Assembly: GCA_031256035.1 (NCBI GenBank)
Contig: JAIRRJ010000066.1
Location: 1-43,087, forward strand
From: Treponema sp.
GTDB lineage: Bacteria; Spirochaetota; Spirochaetia; Treponematales; Breznakiellaceae
Direction: 5' to 3'
DNA: 43,087 nucleotides
Made by a program: the position numbers and the translations under genes. The notes beneath the pieces were generated by a model. The model had not been told where the DNA came from and searched no databases. It was given only the letters and a program-made list of their open reading frames with translations. Below are positions 24,860-33,167 of the stretch, one piece after another (position 1 is the stretch's first letter; each line of letters starts with the position of its first letter).

Positions 24860-25993
24860 ATGAGAAATGAAGATAAAAACTTTGTAATCGGAAGCGCCGC
24901 GTATAATTCCCAAAACCCTCTTGTAATAGCGGAATTGGGCACGTCTCACAACGCGGATATTGTAAAAGCCAGGGAAATGACCGGTGCCGCGGCGGATGCA
25001 GGCGCGGATTGCGTTAAATTTCAGATGGTCTTTGCAGATGAGATACTCCATCCAAATACAGGCGAGGTAGCCCTGCCCGGCGGCAGGATCAGGCTTTATG
25101 ACAGGTTTAAGGCTCTGGAAGCGCCGCGGGAATTCTTCGCGGAAATCAAGGAATATGCGGAATCAAAGGGGCTTTTGTTCCTTTGTACTCCATTCGGTCT
25201 TAAAAGTGCAAAGATTCTGCGCGAAATCCAGCCCAAGCTCGTTAAAATTGCCTCTCCGGAGCTTAATTTCACCGGTTTACTCAAAGAAATTGCGGGATGG
25301 GAACTGCCTGTCCTGCTCTCATCGGGGGTTTCTACGCTTGGCGACATTGAAGTGGCTTTGAACGTGTTAATGAGGAGAGGGGATAAAATTGACAGACGGC
25401 AAATATGCCTGTTGCACTGCGTTACTGCCTATCCCGCGCCTGAGACCGACTATAACCTGAGAGTTCTGCCAAACCTTTCGGCGGTTTTCGGAGTTACGGT
25501 TGGCGTAAGCGACCATTCATCCGATCCTGAATTGGTGCCTGCTCTGGCGGTAAGTATGGGCGCCGCGGTGATAGAAAAGCATTTCTGCCTGTCGAGAACT
25601 GACCCCGGCCTTGACGACCCGATAGCCCTGCCGCCCGGTGATTTTTCCCGGATGGTAAGGGCAATCCGCAGCGCGGCAAAAGACGGACAGAGTGAAACAC
25701 TGGCAGCTTTGAGCAGCGGACGCAGCTCTGCCCTTGTGGAGCGGGTTTTGGGGAACGGCATCAAAGAACTGGCGCCATCAGAAAAAGCCAACTACCGTTT
25801 TACAAACCGTTCAATTCACGCCCTCCGGGATATTCAAAAAGGCGAGGCGCTTAAAAAGTGCGATTTCGCAATCCTGCGAACTGAAAAAAATCTGCGCCCC
25901 GGCCTTGAACCTTGCTGGGAAGAAGCTGTCGAAGGGAGAACTGCGCGGAATTTTATCCCCGCCGGAGAAGGCATCAGGTTTGAAGACATTTAG
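24860..25993 (+). CDS. NeuB-family nonulosonic acid synthase (sialic/legionaminic/pseudaminic type)
   Basis: A 377-residue enzyme of the N-acetylneuraminate synthase family, which condenses phosphoenolpyruvate with an N-acylated amino sugar to give a nine-carbon acid. The TIM barrel shows VIAELGTSHNADIVKAREM, DCVKFQMVFADEI, LKSAKILREIQPKLVKIASP, LLSSGVSTLGDIEVAL, LLHCVTAYPAPETDYNLR and VGVSDHSSDPELVPALAV. The C-terminal 60 residues form the antifreeze-like SAF domain (RSIHALRDIQKGEAL). Which acid it makes cannot be read from sequence. Other synthesis genes (aminotransferase, dehydratase, cytidylyltransferase) are not in this window. Together with the Maf-type DUF115 gene at 10174 it suggests flagellin or surface glycosylation. 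Confidence 0.88.
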   Translation: MRNEDKNFVIGSAAYNSQNPLVIAELGTSHNADIVKAREMTGAAADAGADCVKFQMVFADEILHPNTGEVALPGGRIRLYDRFKALEAPREFFAEIKEYAESKGLLFLCTPFGLKSAKILREIQPKLVKIASPELNFTGLLKEIAGWELPVLLSSGVSTLGDIEVALNVLMRRGDKIDRRQICLLHCVTAYPAPETDYNLRVLPNLSAVFGVTVGVSDHSSDPELVPALAVSMGAAVIEKHFCLSRTDPGLDDPIALPPGDFSRMVRAIRSAAKDGQSETLAALSSGRSSALVERVLGNGIKELAPSEKANYRFTNRSIHALRDIQKGEALKKCDFAILRTEKNLRPGLEPCWEEAVEGRTARNFIPAGEGIRFEDI

Positions 25994-26017
25994 CCTTTAG
26001 TTGAGTTTTTCTTATTA

Positions 26018-26833
26018 ATGTTCCACAATATACCCATGCCGTCTACTTCAGGCGCGAGTCAGTTTTTGGAACGCTATGGCGATCAAACAATACACTGCAA
26101 TCCTTATGTCCTTGCGAAGCTGGGGATAGACAAGGCTCATTGTTTTGTAAAAATAGACGATTATATGATCCTCTGCACACCTTATGAATTGGGATTCAGG
26201 AAATCGCTTTTTATCGCCGCTCTTTCCAAACAGGAGATGGGCTTTTTTCAAAAATACATCAACGGAATTGTCGGGCTGTCCTTGAGTTTTGCTTCCCAAA
26301 GCGGCAAAGCGCATGATAATGTTAAGTTTTTAATCCACTGTAATCTTGCCGGCATCACTCCGGTAGAGGGAAAGGATAATATAGGCATATTCGAACTTGT
26401 TTATAAAGCGGCATCGGATGATTTGGTGGTCATGTTCGGCAATTTTCTGGACACACAGAACAGAATTAAAAACCTTTATGACACACTCGCCAACAGTCCG
26501 GTCAAGATGACACCGGAAACAGCAAAAAGACTTGGTTATAATCTGTTCGGGACAATAGCAGAGCCGAATACGGAGCCAAAACGCATTCAGGTTTATTTAT
26601 TAAGTTCGAAGAATATTGAACATCTGGAAGCGGAAGGCTCGAATATCAGAACACCCGGAAGTGCCGTTGTCTATCAGTTGTTCTTTCGTAAATATCGCGT
26701 AACAGTAGCGGGAAACATCCAAAGCTGCACCCAGCTTGCGAACGGACTTGTAAAAACGGCAGCTACCCTGTCTTTCAGCGCGGAACTTGTTGAGATTTTG
26801 GATGATTATTTTGAAGTGCTGAATGGGAAATAG
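26018..26833 (+). CDS. Conserved hypothetical protein of unknown function
   Basis: A 271-residue soluble protein with no signal peptide or membrane segment. The sequence is regular alpha/beta, with MPSTSGASQFLERYGD at the start, KIDDYMILCTPYELGFRKS, and a beta-rich C-terminal third. The alternation of short strands and the C-terminal part are weakly reminiscent of PilZ-like c-di-GMP proteins of spirochaetes, but no RxxxR/DxSxxG motif is present, so I do not assign this. The start lacks a Shine-Dalgarno sequence. It follows the NeuB-like gene by 24 bases and probably shares its transcript. Confidence 0.55.
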   Translation: MFHNIPMPSTSGASQFLERYGDQTIHCNPYVLAKLGIDKAHCFVKIDDYMILCTPYELGFRKSLFIAALSKQEMGFFQKYINGIVGLSLSFASQSGKAHDNVKFLIHCNLAGITPVEGKDNIGIFELVYKAASDDLVVMFGNFLDTQNRIKNLYDTLANSPVKMTPETAKRLGYNLFGTIAEPNTEPKRIQVYLLSSKNIEHLEAEGSNIRTPGSAVVYQLFFRKYRVTVAGNIQSCTQLANGLVKTAATLSFSAELVEILDDYFEVLNGK

Positions 26834-26933
26834 ACGCAATATGGGTTAAGTTGGTTAGTAATTTTTTAATTTATTCTAAGGAATAAAAATGGGTACTTGA
26901 TAGAAAAATAAAAACTTGCAATGATATAATAAA

Positions 26934-28391
26934 ATGAACAAAAAGATTAAGGTCACATTTTTGTTTGCGGTATTGACCCTGTCGGCGACATATGTCCACG
27001 CCCAGCAATTAGACAGTGAAACTGATTTTTTATGGGAAATATCCAGCGATAATAATTCGGTAACCATTACCAAGTATGTGGGGGAGCATACTGAGCTGCG
27101 AATTCCTCACCGCATACACGGCCTGCCGGTTACCGTGATTGGGGATTGGGCGTTTTTCGATAAACAGCTGACAAGCGTTGTCATTCCCGATTCTGTTACG
27201 CGTATTGGAGAAGATGCATTTAGCGTTAATCAGCTAACAGAACTGGTCATTCCAAGTTCCGTTACACACATAGGGAAATCGGCTTTTTCTTCAAATCAGT
27301 TAGAGCGTGTTCATATTCCCCATTCCATTGTCCGCATAGAATATGGTACGTTTGATACTAATCATCTAACTAATATTGAAATTCCTGATTCCATTACATA
27401 TATTGGAAGTTTCGCGTTTTTCAGAAACAAACTTGAATATGTGGTCATTCCCAATTCTGTTACCTTCATTGGAAGTACCGCATTTGCTGCAAACAAACTG
27501 ACCCATATAGCAATTCCTGATTCCGTTACCGAGATTGAAGAAAGTGCGTTTTCCGCTAATCTTTTGACGAGTGTTGAGATTCCTCATTCAATTACCTATA
27601 TAGAATCAGGAACATTTTCACGAAATAAATTGACCAGCGTTGTCATTCCCGATTCGGTTACCGGGATTGGCACGGACGCTTTTACAAACAATCAGCTAAC
27701 TGAAGTTGTTGTTCCCCGTGCAGCAAAATTTGGAATATCGGCATTTGATCGTAAGGTAAAGATAAAAAAAAGGCGCAGCAATGGTGAAATATATTCAGAT
27801 GAGTATCCGGTTAATTTAAATTTTGCTTATAGTTGGCTGGATCATCGTAACGGTATTATAAACCATTATTCCAGTTCCAATGGGGATGAAACATCTTATT
27901 ATTTTTCCGCAGATTTATTTAAGTACAATATCATAAGTGCAGATACCAATATTGGTTTGTTTTTGTCTCCGCTGCAATATACCTATATATATGCTCCGCA
28001 TACTCAGTTGTTAAGTTTTATCAATGCAGCCATATACTTTAATTTATTAGAGGAGAAATCTGGAGCGTATGACGAAGTTGAAAATATTTTTGGTCCGTTT
28101 TTTTCGATAAACTGGTTAAATATGTATAATTATAATGAATTTGATGTAAAAGATATTATTTATAGTGCAGGGTTTCTGTGGTCATGGAGGGTATTTGGTT
28201 ATGACAGTTATAATGGTATTAAAACCATTAAAAGCCGCACGTATAACATCAATAAATTTACCCTTGAAGTTGGATACAAAAATATGCGTAAAAAAGATAA
28301 TTTCTATATAGGTGTACAAATATCTGATCCACTGATATTTTTATCAATGATGTCATATTATATTTTTGCATTGTTCGGGTATTCTCCTTAA
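26934..28391 (+). CDS. Secreted BspA-like leucine-rich repeat protein with beta-rich C-terminal domain
   Basis: A 485-residue protein. Residues 1-23 form a signal peptide ending VHA-QQ. Nine LRRs of exactly 22 residues (consensus IPDSVTxIGxxAFxxNxLTxV) cover about residues 75-265. This is the N-x-L subclass. The last 200 residues are not LRR and are rich in aromatic and alternating residues (NLNFAYSWLDHRNGI, FTLEVGYKNMRKKDNFYIGV), in a pattern that suggests a small outer-membrane beta barrel or beta sandwich. BspA-type LRRs mediate adhesion in oral and gut bacteria. TATAAT ends three bases before the ATG and no ribosome binding site is visible. It is separated from the immunity block by 135 bases. 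Confidence 0.8.
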   Translation: MNKKIKVTFLFAVLTLSATYVHAQQLDSETDFLWEISSDNNSVTITKYVGEHTELRIPHRIHGLPVTVIGDWAFFDKQLTSVVIPDSVTRIGEDAFSVNQLTELVIPSSVTHIGKSAFSSNQLERVHIPHSIVRIEYGTFDTNHLTNIEIPDSITYIGSFAFFRNKLEYVVIPNSVTFIGSTAFAANKLTHIAIPDSVTEIEESAFSANLLTSVEIPHSITYIESGTFSRNKLTSVVIPDSVTGIGTDAFTNNQLTEVVVPRAAKFGISAFDRKVKIKKRRSNGEIYSDEYPVNLNFAYSWLDHRNGIINHYSSSNGDETSYYFSADLFKYNIISADTNIGLFLSPLQYTYIYAPHTQLLSFINAAIYFNLLEEKSGAYDEVENIFGPFFSINWLNMYNYNEFDVKDIIYSAGFLWSWRVFGYDSYNGIKTIKSRTYNINKFTLEVGYKNMRKKDNFYIGVQISDPLIFLSMMSYYIFALFGYSP

Positions 28392-28441
28392 ATGAAATAG
28401 TTATGGTATCACCCCCAATCACCCGAAATTCACCCTAACAT

Positions 28442-28478
28442 CACCCTCACTCACCAAAAATTCACCCAAAAGGGTGAT
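28442..28478 (+). repeat. GGGTGA-hairpin repeat, left copy
   Basis: CACCCTCACTCACC followed by TTCACCCAAAAGGGTGAT (28461-28478), a hairpin with a TCACCC/GGGTGA stem and AAAA loop. Preceding bases (28408-28441) are rich in further CACCC words. The same ordered words occur at 41700-41732, so the twelve-gene block lies between two copies. The sequence just before the first block gene also holds AAGGAG (28515-28520), its ribosome binding site. Confidence 0.7.
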
Positions 28479-28526
28479 ATGAGCCTCCTGCGCATTTCCC
28501 GTAAAATACCATAAAAGGAGTTAATT

Positions 28527-29336
28527 ATGTCTGGTGCATTAGAAAAGATTTTTCAGGATAAGGGTTATACGGTTTCAATAATACCGATGGCCAATGCGGC
28601 AATGGTTTCCTGCGTTTTGGGAAATCCTATGAATATTCTAACAGCTGGCTGCGGCAATGCTGAATTTGTAAAACAATACAGCGCGATGTATACCGAAGCC
28701 GCCAAATCCACAAATTGTGAGATGAAACTAAAAGGCGATTGGTTCTATTATGGAACGCCCGATGCCGTTTTGCTTTTTGAAAGCATAGACCTTAACGAAG
28801 CATATCAATATATGTCTCTCAATCATTTTGAAAAGTGTGATGACGAGGAAGATGAAATCGATGAAGAATCCTTTCAAAAATATACTGAATTGATAGAGCA
28901 GTATTCTAAAAAGGGTGATTTTTTTGGGGAAGTAAGCGTTGAAGCAATTCAAAATGCGGAAGCTGCGTTAGGTGTAAAATTTCCAAATGAATACTGGAAT
29001 TTCATAAGATCATACGGCTCAGGCGGTATATGCGGTGTGGAAATAACCGGTGTTGAGGACGATGAGGCATCAGTGGTGAAAGCAACTGAACGATACCGAA
29101 AATTGGGTTTGGATAAAAACATTGTGGTGGTGTGGGATGTGGGCGAATTCATTTATTGTATGGACACCTCTCAAGAAGGCAGTGTCGTTTATACATGGGA
29201 CCGAAACGATAAGGATTTGATTAAGTGGCATGATAGCTTTAATGAATTTGTCTTTGATGTTTTTGATAATGCGGTCAATGACGAATACGACGAAGAAGTT
29301 GATGAATACGAAGATGAGGAAGAAGATGACGACTAA
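28527..29336 (+). CDS. SUKH (SMI1/KNR4) family immunity-like protein
   Basis: A 269-residue cytoplasmic protein. Residues about 136-250 form a SUKH domain: VEAIQNAEAALGVKFPNEYW, FIRSYGSGGI and IVVVWDVGEFIYCMDTS match the family pattern. SUKH proteins neutralise nuclease and other toxins of polymorphic and LXG systems, as B. subtilis YobK does for YobL. The N-terminal 110 residues are of unknown type (TVSIIPMANAAMVSCVLGNP). The C-terminal tail is strongly acidic (DEYEDEEEDDD), which may mimic nucleic acid. AAGGAG precedes the ATG. It is the first gene of the block, and the next gene overlaps its 3' end. No matching toxin lies in the window. Confidence 0.78.
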   Translation: MSGALEKIFQDKGYTVSIIPMANAAMVSCVLGNPMNILTAGCGNAEFVKQYSAMYTEAAKSTNCEMKLKGDWFYYGTPDAVLLFESIDLNEAYQYMSLNHFEKCDDEEDEIDEESFQKYTELIEQYSKKGDFFGEVSVEAIQNAEAALGVKFPNEYWNFIRSYGSGGICGVEITGVEDDEASVVKATERYRKLGLDKNIVVVWDVGEFIYCMDTSQEGSVVYTWDRNDKDLIKWHDSFNEFVFDVFDNAVNDEYDEEVDEYEDEEEDDD

Positions 29337-32300
29337 CATGGAAAAATCACCGCTTTATAGAATCGATAACGACTTGGTAAAAAAAACCAAGTTTGAAACT
29401 TTTGCCAAAAAACATCTGCAAATCTTTTTGGAAAGCGGGAAAAATGCACAACATGAATATGCGCCGCTTATGTTTGCAGCTTGGCTGGGAGATTTTGATG
29501 CGGTACAACAGCTTTTATCGCAGGGCGCAAATGTAAACATTGAAACTGAGCATGGCCATACCGCACTGTTTTATGCCGTTGATGCCTCCCACCTCAAAAT
29601 AATTGAACGCTTGATTCAGGCAGGGGCCAATATAAACCATCAGGACAAAGAGAATAAAAATACCGTTTTGTTTGAGGCGGTGGAAAATTTAAGAGAAACT
29701 GAACGCTTAGACATTATTCGTTTATTGCTGCAAAGCGGGGCTGATCCCAATATTCATTGCCACTGGGAAGATACCGCTTTGCACCAGGCGGCATGGTATG
29801 GTGAACCTGAGTGTATCAAAATACTTCTGGAATACAATGCCGACGTTAATGCAAGAGGCATTCGTAAAGAAACGCCGCTTATGAAGGCGGGCAAGAAAGA
29901 ATGTGCCGCATTGCTCCTTGCGGCAGGCGCAACAATTAATGAAACGGCAAAAGACGGCTGGACAGCCTTGATGCATGCAGCCAGCAGCGGCAATGCTGAG
30001 GTGCTCGAATTTCTTTTGCAGAATGGCGCGAACCCGGACGTGATGGACAGCTATTTTAAAATGAGCGCTATGCAATGGGCAATATCACATAGCCACATCG
30101 AATGCGTAAAAATTCTTCTCAAGTATAATGCAAGTATCACTTTTAATAAATTTAAAACTCCGCTTATGATTGCCTGCAAGGATGGCAAGAAAGAATTTGC
30201 AGTATTGATGCTTGATGCAGGCGCATCAATTAATGAAACGACAAAATACGGCTGGACAGCCTTGATGAATGCAGCTCTTTACGGCCAGACTGAAGCTGTC
30301 GAATTTCTTTTGCAAAACGGCGCAGACCCGAACATTCCGGAAAATACTAAAAATACCGCTTTGCAATATGCGGCGGAAGAAGGCTATACCGAATGTATCA
30401 AAATGCTTCTGAAACATAATGCAGCCGTCAATACCAAAAACGATGAGGGAGTTACGCCGCTCATGTCTGCCAGCCGGGCGGGTGAGACAGAAATTATAGA
30501 ACTGTTAATACAGGCAGGCGCATTGGTGAATGAAACGGCAAATGATGGTTTTACCGCTTTGATGCACGCTGTTAATAAAGGCAATGCGGAAGCTGCCGAA
30601 TTGCTTTTGGACAAAGGCGCAGACCAAACGATTAAGACAAAAAAAGGCGAAACCGCCCTTTCCATTGCGGAAAAGAAAAAGAAAAAAGCCATTGCGGAAC
30701 GCTTACGTTTGTATCAACAATACGGCGCCGGAAGCCCCGAACTTAAAGTAAAGAAACCCATAAAACAAACAGCGCCTGAAAAACAGGAAGCGGCGGCAAA
30801 GGAAGAGCCAATAATACTTGAAAAAGACTTTAGCGTTATCCAAAATGCAGATGGCAGTTGCATTTTGCAAAAATATACTGGCTCTGATTCTGTTGTAATC
30901 ATTCCTGACGGCGTAACAAGCATTGGAGAGCAGGCATTTTGGAGATGCGTCAACCTGACGAGTATCACCATACCAAATGGTGTTACCAATATCGGTGGGG
31001 GTGCATTTTATGAATGCAGCAGCCTGACGAGTATCACCATACCTGATAGCGTAACAAAGATCAGTGATAGCGCATTTTCAGATTGCAGCGATTTGGCGAG
31101 CGTTACGATACCGAAAAGCGTTACCGAAATTGGACGACAGACGTTTCGTGGCTGTAAAGGTTTAACTAGCATCACCATACCCGATAGCGTAACCAATATT
31201 GGAGAGCAGGCATTTTATTTTTGCAAAAATCTTGCATACGTTACCTTACCCAATGGCATAAAAAATCTCTCAGAAAATATATTTGGCGGCGCCGGCTTAA
31301 AGCATATTGACATACCGGACAGTGTGGAAAGTATTGACGATGAAGCATTTGACCATTGCGATTTGATCAGCGTTACGATACCGGGCAGTGTGAAAAACAT
31401 TGGCAGCTCGGCATTTTGCGCGACCAATTTGGTAAGCATTTACATACCCAAAAGCGTAACCAGTATCGGCGATGGTGCGTTTGCCTGCTACACTTTGGAA
31501 AACATTGAGGTAGAAAGCGGCAATAAAATATACCGAAGCGAAAATAACTGCTTAATACGGATTGCAGATAACGCATTGATAGCAGTCAGCAGAAACAGCG
31601 TGATACCGGACAGCGTAAAAAGTATTTCCAATGAAGCATTCTTTAATTGCAGCTATATGACAAGTATTATACTTCCAAACAGCATAACCAGTATCGGCGA
31701 AGGAGCATTTCGTTGGTGTGTAAGTTTAGAAAATATCACCTTACCCGAAAGCCTCACCAATATCGGTGAATATGCATTCATCGATTGTAAAAAATTAACC
31801 AGCATCACTATCCCCAAAGGGGTAACAAAAATCAATAGAGGCGTGTTTCGCAGATGCGAAAGTTTGAAAAGCGTTGTCTTTTTGGGAGACATAAAAACGA
31901 TAGAGAAATATGCGTTTATGGAATGTGGAAATTTGGAAACCATAGCCGTTCAGAACGAAGTGGAAAAAATCGACTATGACGCATTTGCCGGCTGCGATAA
32001 ATTAACCACTCCGGTTCCGCTTAAGAAAAAAGACCTGTCAAGTTATGACATACCGAAATTAACGGTCTGTTTTACCGGTGCGCTTAAAAAAATCAAACGT
32101 GACGATGCCAAAAAATTGGTAGAAGAATTAGGCGGACAAACAGCGCCCTCAATAAACAAGAAAGTAAATCTGGTGGTTGTCGGCGCCGATGCGGGCAGCA
32201 AGCTGGAAAAGGCATACGACCTTGAAATCGATATGATTAACGAGCATGAATTTTTAACGATGCTGAAAATTAAAGGAAAACTGCCGGATACGATTGAAAT

Positions 32301-33156
32301 ACCAGCGGAACAAAACGGTTTTGAATTTACGAAAGAACAAAGGGCAACGCTTAAAGATTGTGTTGAAGATGAAACATTAACCAAAAAATCCGCTAAGCTG
32401 CTTGAAAAATTCGTTAAGAAAAATGTTATTCCCTGTTACAATCTTACCATTGACAAAGGCGAACCAACGCCATTGGACAGCTCCATCGGCGGAATACCGT
32501 ATTGCCCTGTCGGCGAAGAACTGCCCAAAGATGAAAACGGCAAAGAAATCCCCCTGCTTATCCAAATAAATTTTGATGGCATTGAACTTCCCGGTTATCC
32601 CCGTAAAGGCATTTTTCAACTCTTTATGGAAGGAGACGATGATCGTTTTGACCTCAGCGCTGGCAGCCGCATTCGTTATTATGAAGACATCAGCGCCGAT
32701 TACCGGAAGGATATTTCATTTTCAAATCATTTGCAGGCCGGCCCATGCGGAAAAAAAATACCCGATGATCAACGCCATTTCAAAATTAAACTTGAAAAGG
32801 GCTGGTCTATGTATCCGCTTGGCTATTCCAATTCTTTTGAAGATGATGTGTGGCTTTTTGATGACTGCACAATTTACCACCAGCTTTTAGCGGAAGTTGA
32901 AGCAGAAAGTTTAAGTGAAATTTTTGCAGAATTATTTGAGCACGAACGCTCCAACATAGGCGGTTATGGATGCACCCCGCAGGGGCAGAGCTGTATGCCT
33001 TATTCAGTTGCAAAAAACAAAAGTGATGCTCAATTGCTCTTTTTGGCAGAAGACATAATTGACTGGGGCGATTGCGGATGTATTTTCTTTGGCTACAAAG
33101 ATATAACCACAATGAAAAAAGATGAATCATTGTGGGGAAATGGAGATATGGCGTAA
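29326..33156 (+). CDS. Ankyrin - BspA LRR - BRCT - DUF1963 (YwqG) fusion protein
   Basis: A 1276-residue protein without signal peptide. About 12-13 ankyrin repeats span residues 45-465 (for example GWTALMHAASSGNAEVLEFL). A charged linker leads into about 16 BspA-type LRRs of the 23-residue C-x-x-L class (residues 498-900). A BRCT domain follows at about 910-982 (TVCFTGALKKIKRDDAKKL, EELGGQTAPSINKKVNLVVV), of the type found in NAD-dependent DNA ligase. Residues about 1031-1275 are DUF1963/YwqG (LTIDKGEPTPLDSSIGGIPY, GGYGCTPQGQ), a family frequent in polyimmunity loci. The start at 29326 is chosen because GAGGA stands five bases before it; it overlaps the SUKH gene by 11 bases. The domain identities are seen by pattern; the joint function is unknown. 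The BRCT is unexpected here. Confidence 0.8.
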   Translation: MTTNMEKSPLYRIDNDLVKKTKFETFAKKHLQIFLESGKNAQHEYAPLMFAAWLGDFDAVQQLLSQGANVNIETEHGHTALFYAVDASHLKIIERLIQAGANINHQDKENKNTVLFEAVENLRETERLDIIRLLLQSGADPNIHCHWEDTALHQAAWYGEPECIKILLEYNADVNARGIRKETPLMKAGKKECAALLLAAGATINETAKDGWTALMHAASSGNAEVLEFLLQNGANPDVMDSYFKMSAMQWAISHSHIECVKILLKYNASITFNKFKTPLMIACKDGKKEFAVLMLDAGASINETTKYGWTALMNAALYGQTEAVEFLLQNGADPNIPENTKNTALQYAAEEGYTECIKMLLKHNAAVNTKNDEGVTPLMSASRAGETEIIELLIQAGALVNETANDGFTALMHAVNKGNAEAAELLLDKGADQTIKTKKGETALSIAEKKKKKAIAERLRLYQQYGAGSPELKVKKPIKQTAPEKQEAAAKEEPIILEKDFSVIQNADGSCILQKYTGSDSVVIIPDGVTSIGEQAFWRCVNLTSITIPNGVTNIGGGAFYECSSLTSITIPDSVTKISDSAFSDCSDLASVTIPKSVTEIGRQTFRGCKGLTSITIPDSVTNIGEQAFYFCKNLAYVTLPNGIKNLSENIFGGAGLKHIDIPDSVESIDDEAFDHCDLISVTIPGSVKNIGSSAFCATNLVSIYIPKSVTSIGDGAFACYTLENIEVESGNKIYRSENNCLIRIADNALIAVSRNSVIPDSVKSISNEAFFNCSYMTSIILPNSITSIGEGAFRWCVSLENITLPESLTNIGEYAFIDCKKLTSITIPKGVTKINRGVFRRCESLKSVVFLGDIKTIEKYAFMECGNLETIAVQNEVEKIDYDAFAGCDKLTTPVPLKKKDLSSYDIPKLTVCFTGALKKIKRDDAKKLVEELGGQTAPSINKKVNLVVVGADAGSKLEKAYDLEIDMINEHEFLTMLKIKGKLPDTIEIPAEQNGFEFTKEQRATLKDCVEDETLTKKSAKLLEKFVKKNVIPCYNLTIDKGEPTPLDSSIGGIPYCPVGEELPKDENGKEIPLLIQINFDGIELPGYPRKGIFQLFMEGDDDRFDLSAGSRIRYYEDISADYRKDISFSNHLQAGPCGKKIPDDQRHFKIKLEKGWSMYPLGYSNSFEDDVWLFDDCTIYHQLLAEVEAESLSEIFAELFEHERSNIGGYGCTPQGQSCMPYSVAKNKSDAQLLFLAEDIIDWGDCGCIFFGYKDITTMKKDESLWGNGDMA

Positions 33157-33167
33157 AGGAGGAAATT

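Noticed and set aside
26891-26905. Three-codon leader ORF (ATG GGT ACT TGA) with AAGGA upstream before the LRR gene
   Set aside because: Too short to separate from chance in an AT-rich gap, and no attenuator structure follows it.
28408-28478. Possible CRISPR-like array because of repeated CACCC words
   Set aside because: The words are irregular in length and spacing and there are no unique spacers; it is a simple hairpin repeat.
29460-32030. Tandem ankyrin and LRR coding repeats as a DNA satellite
   Set aside because: Periodicity follows protein repeat lengths in one frame and the DNA units have diverged, so this is protein-level repetition.
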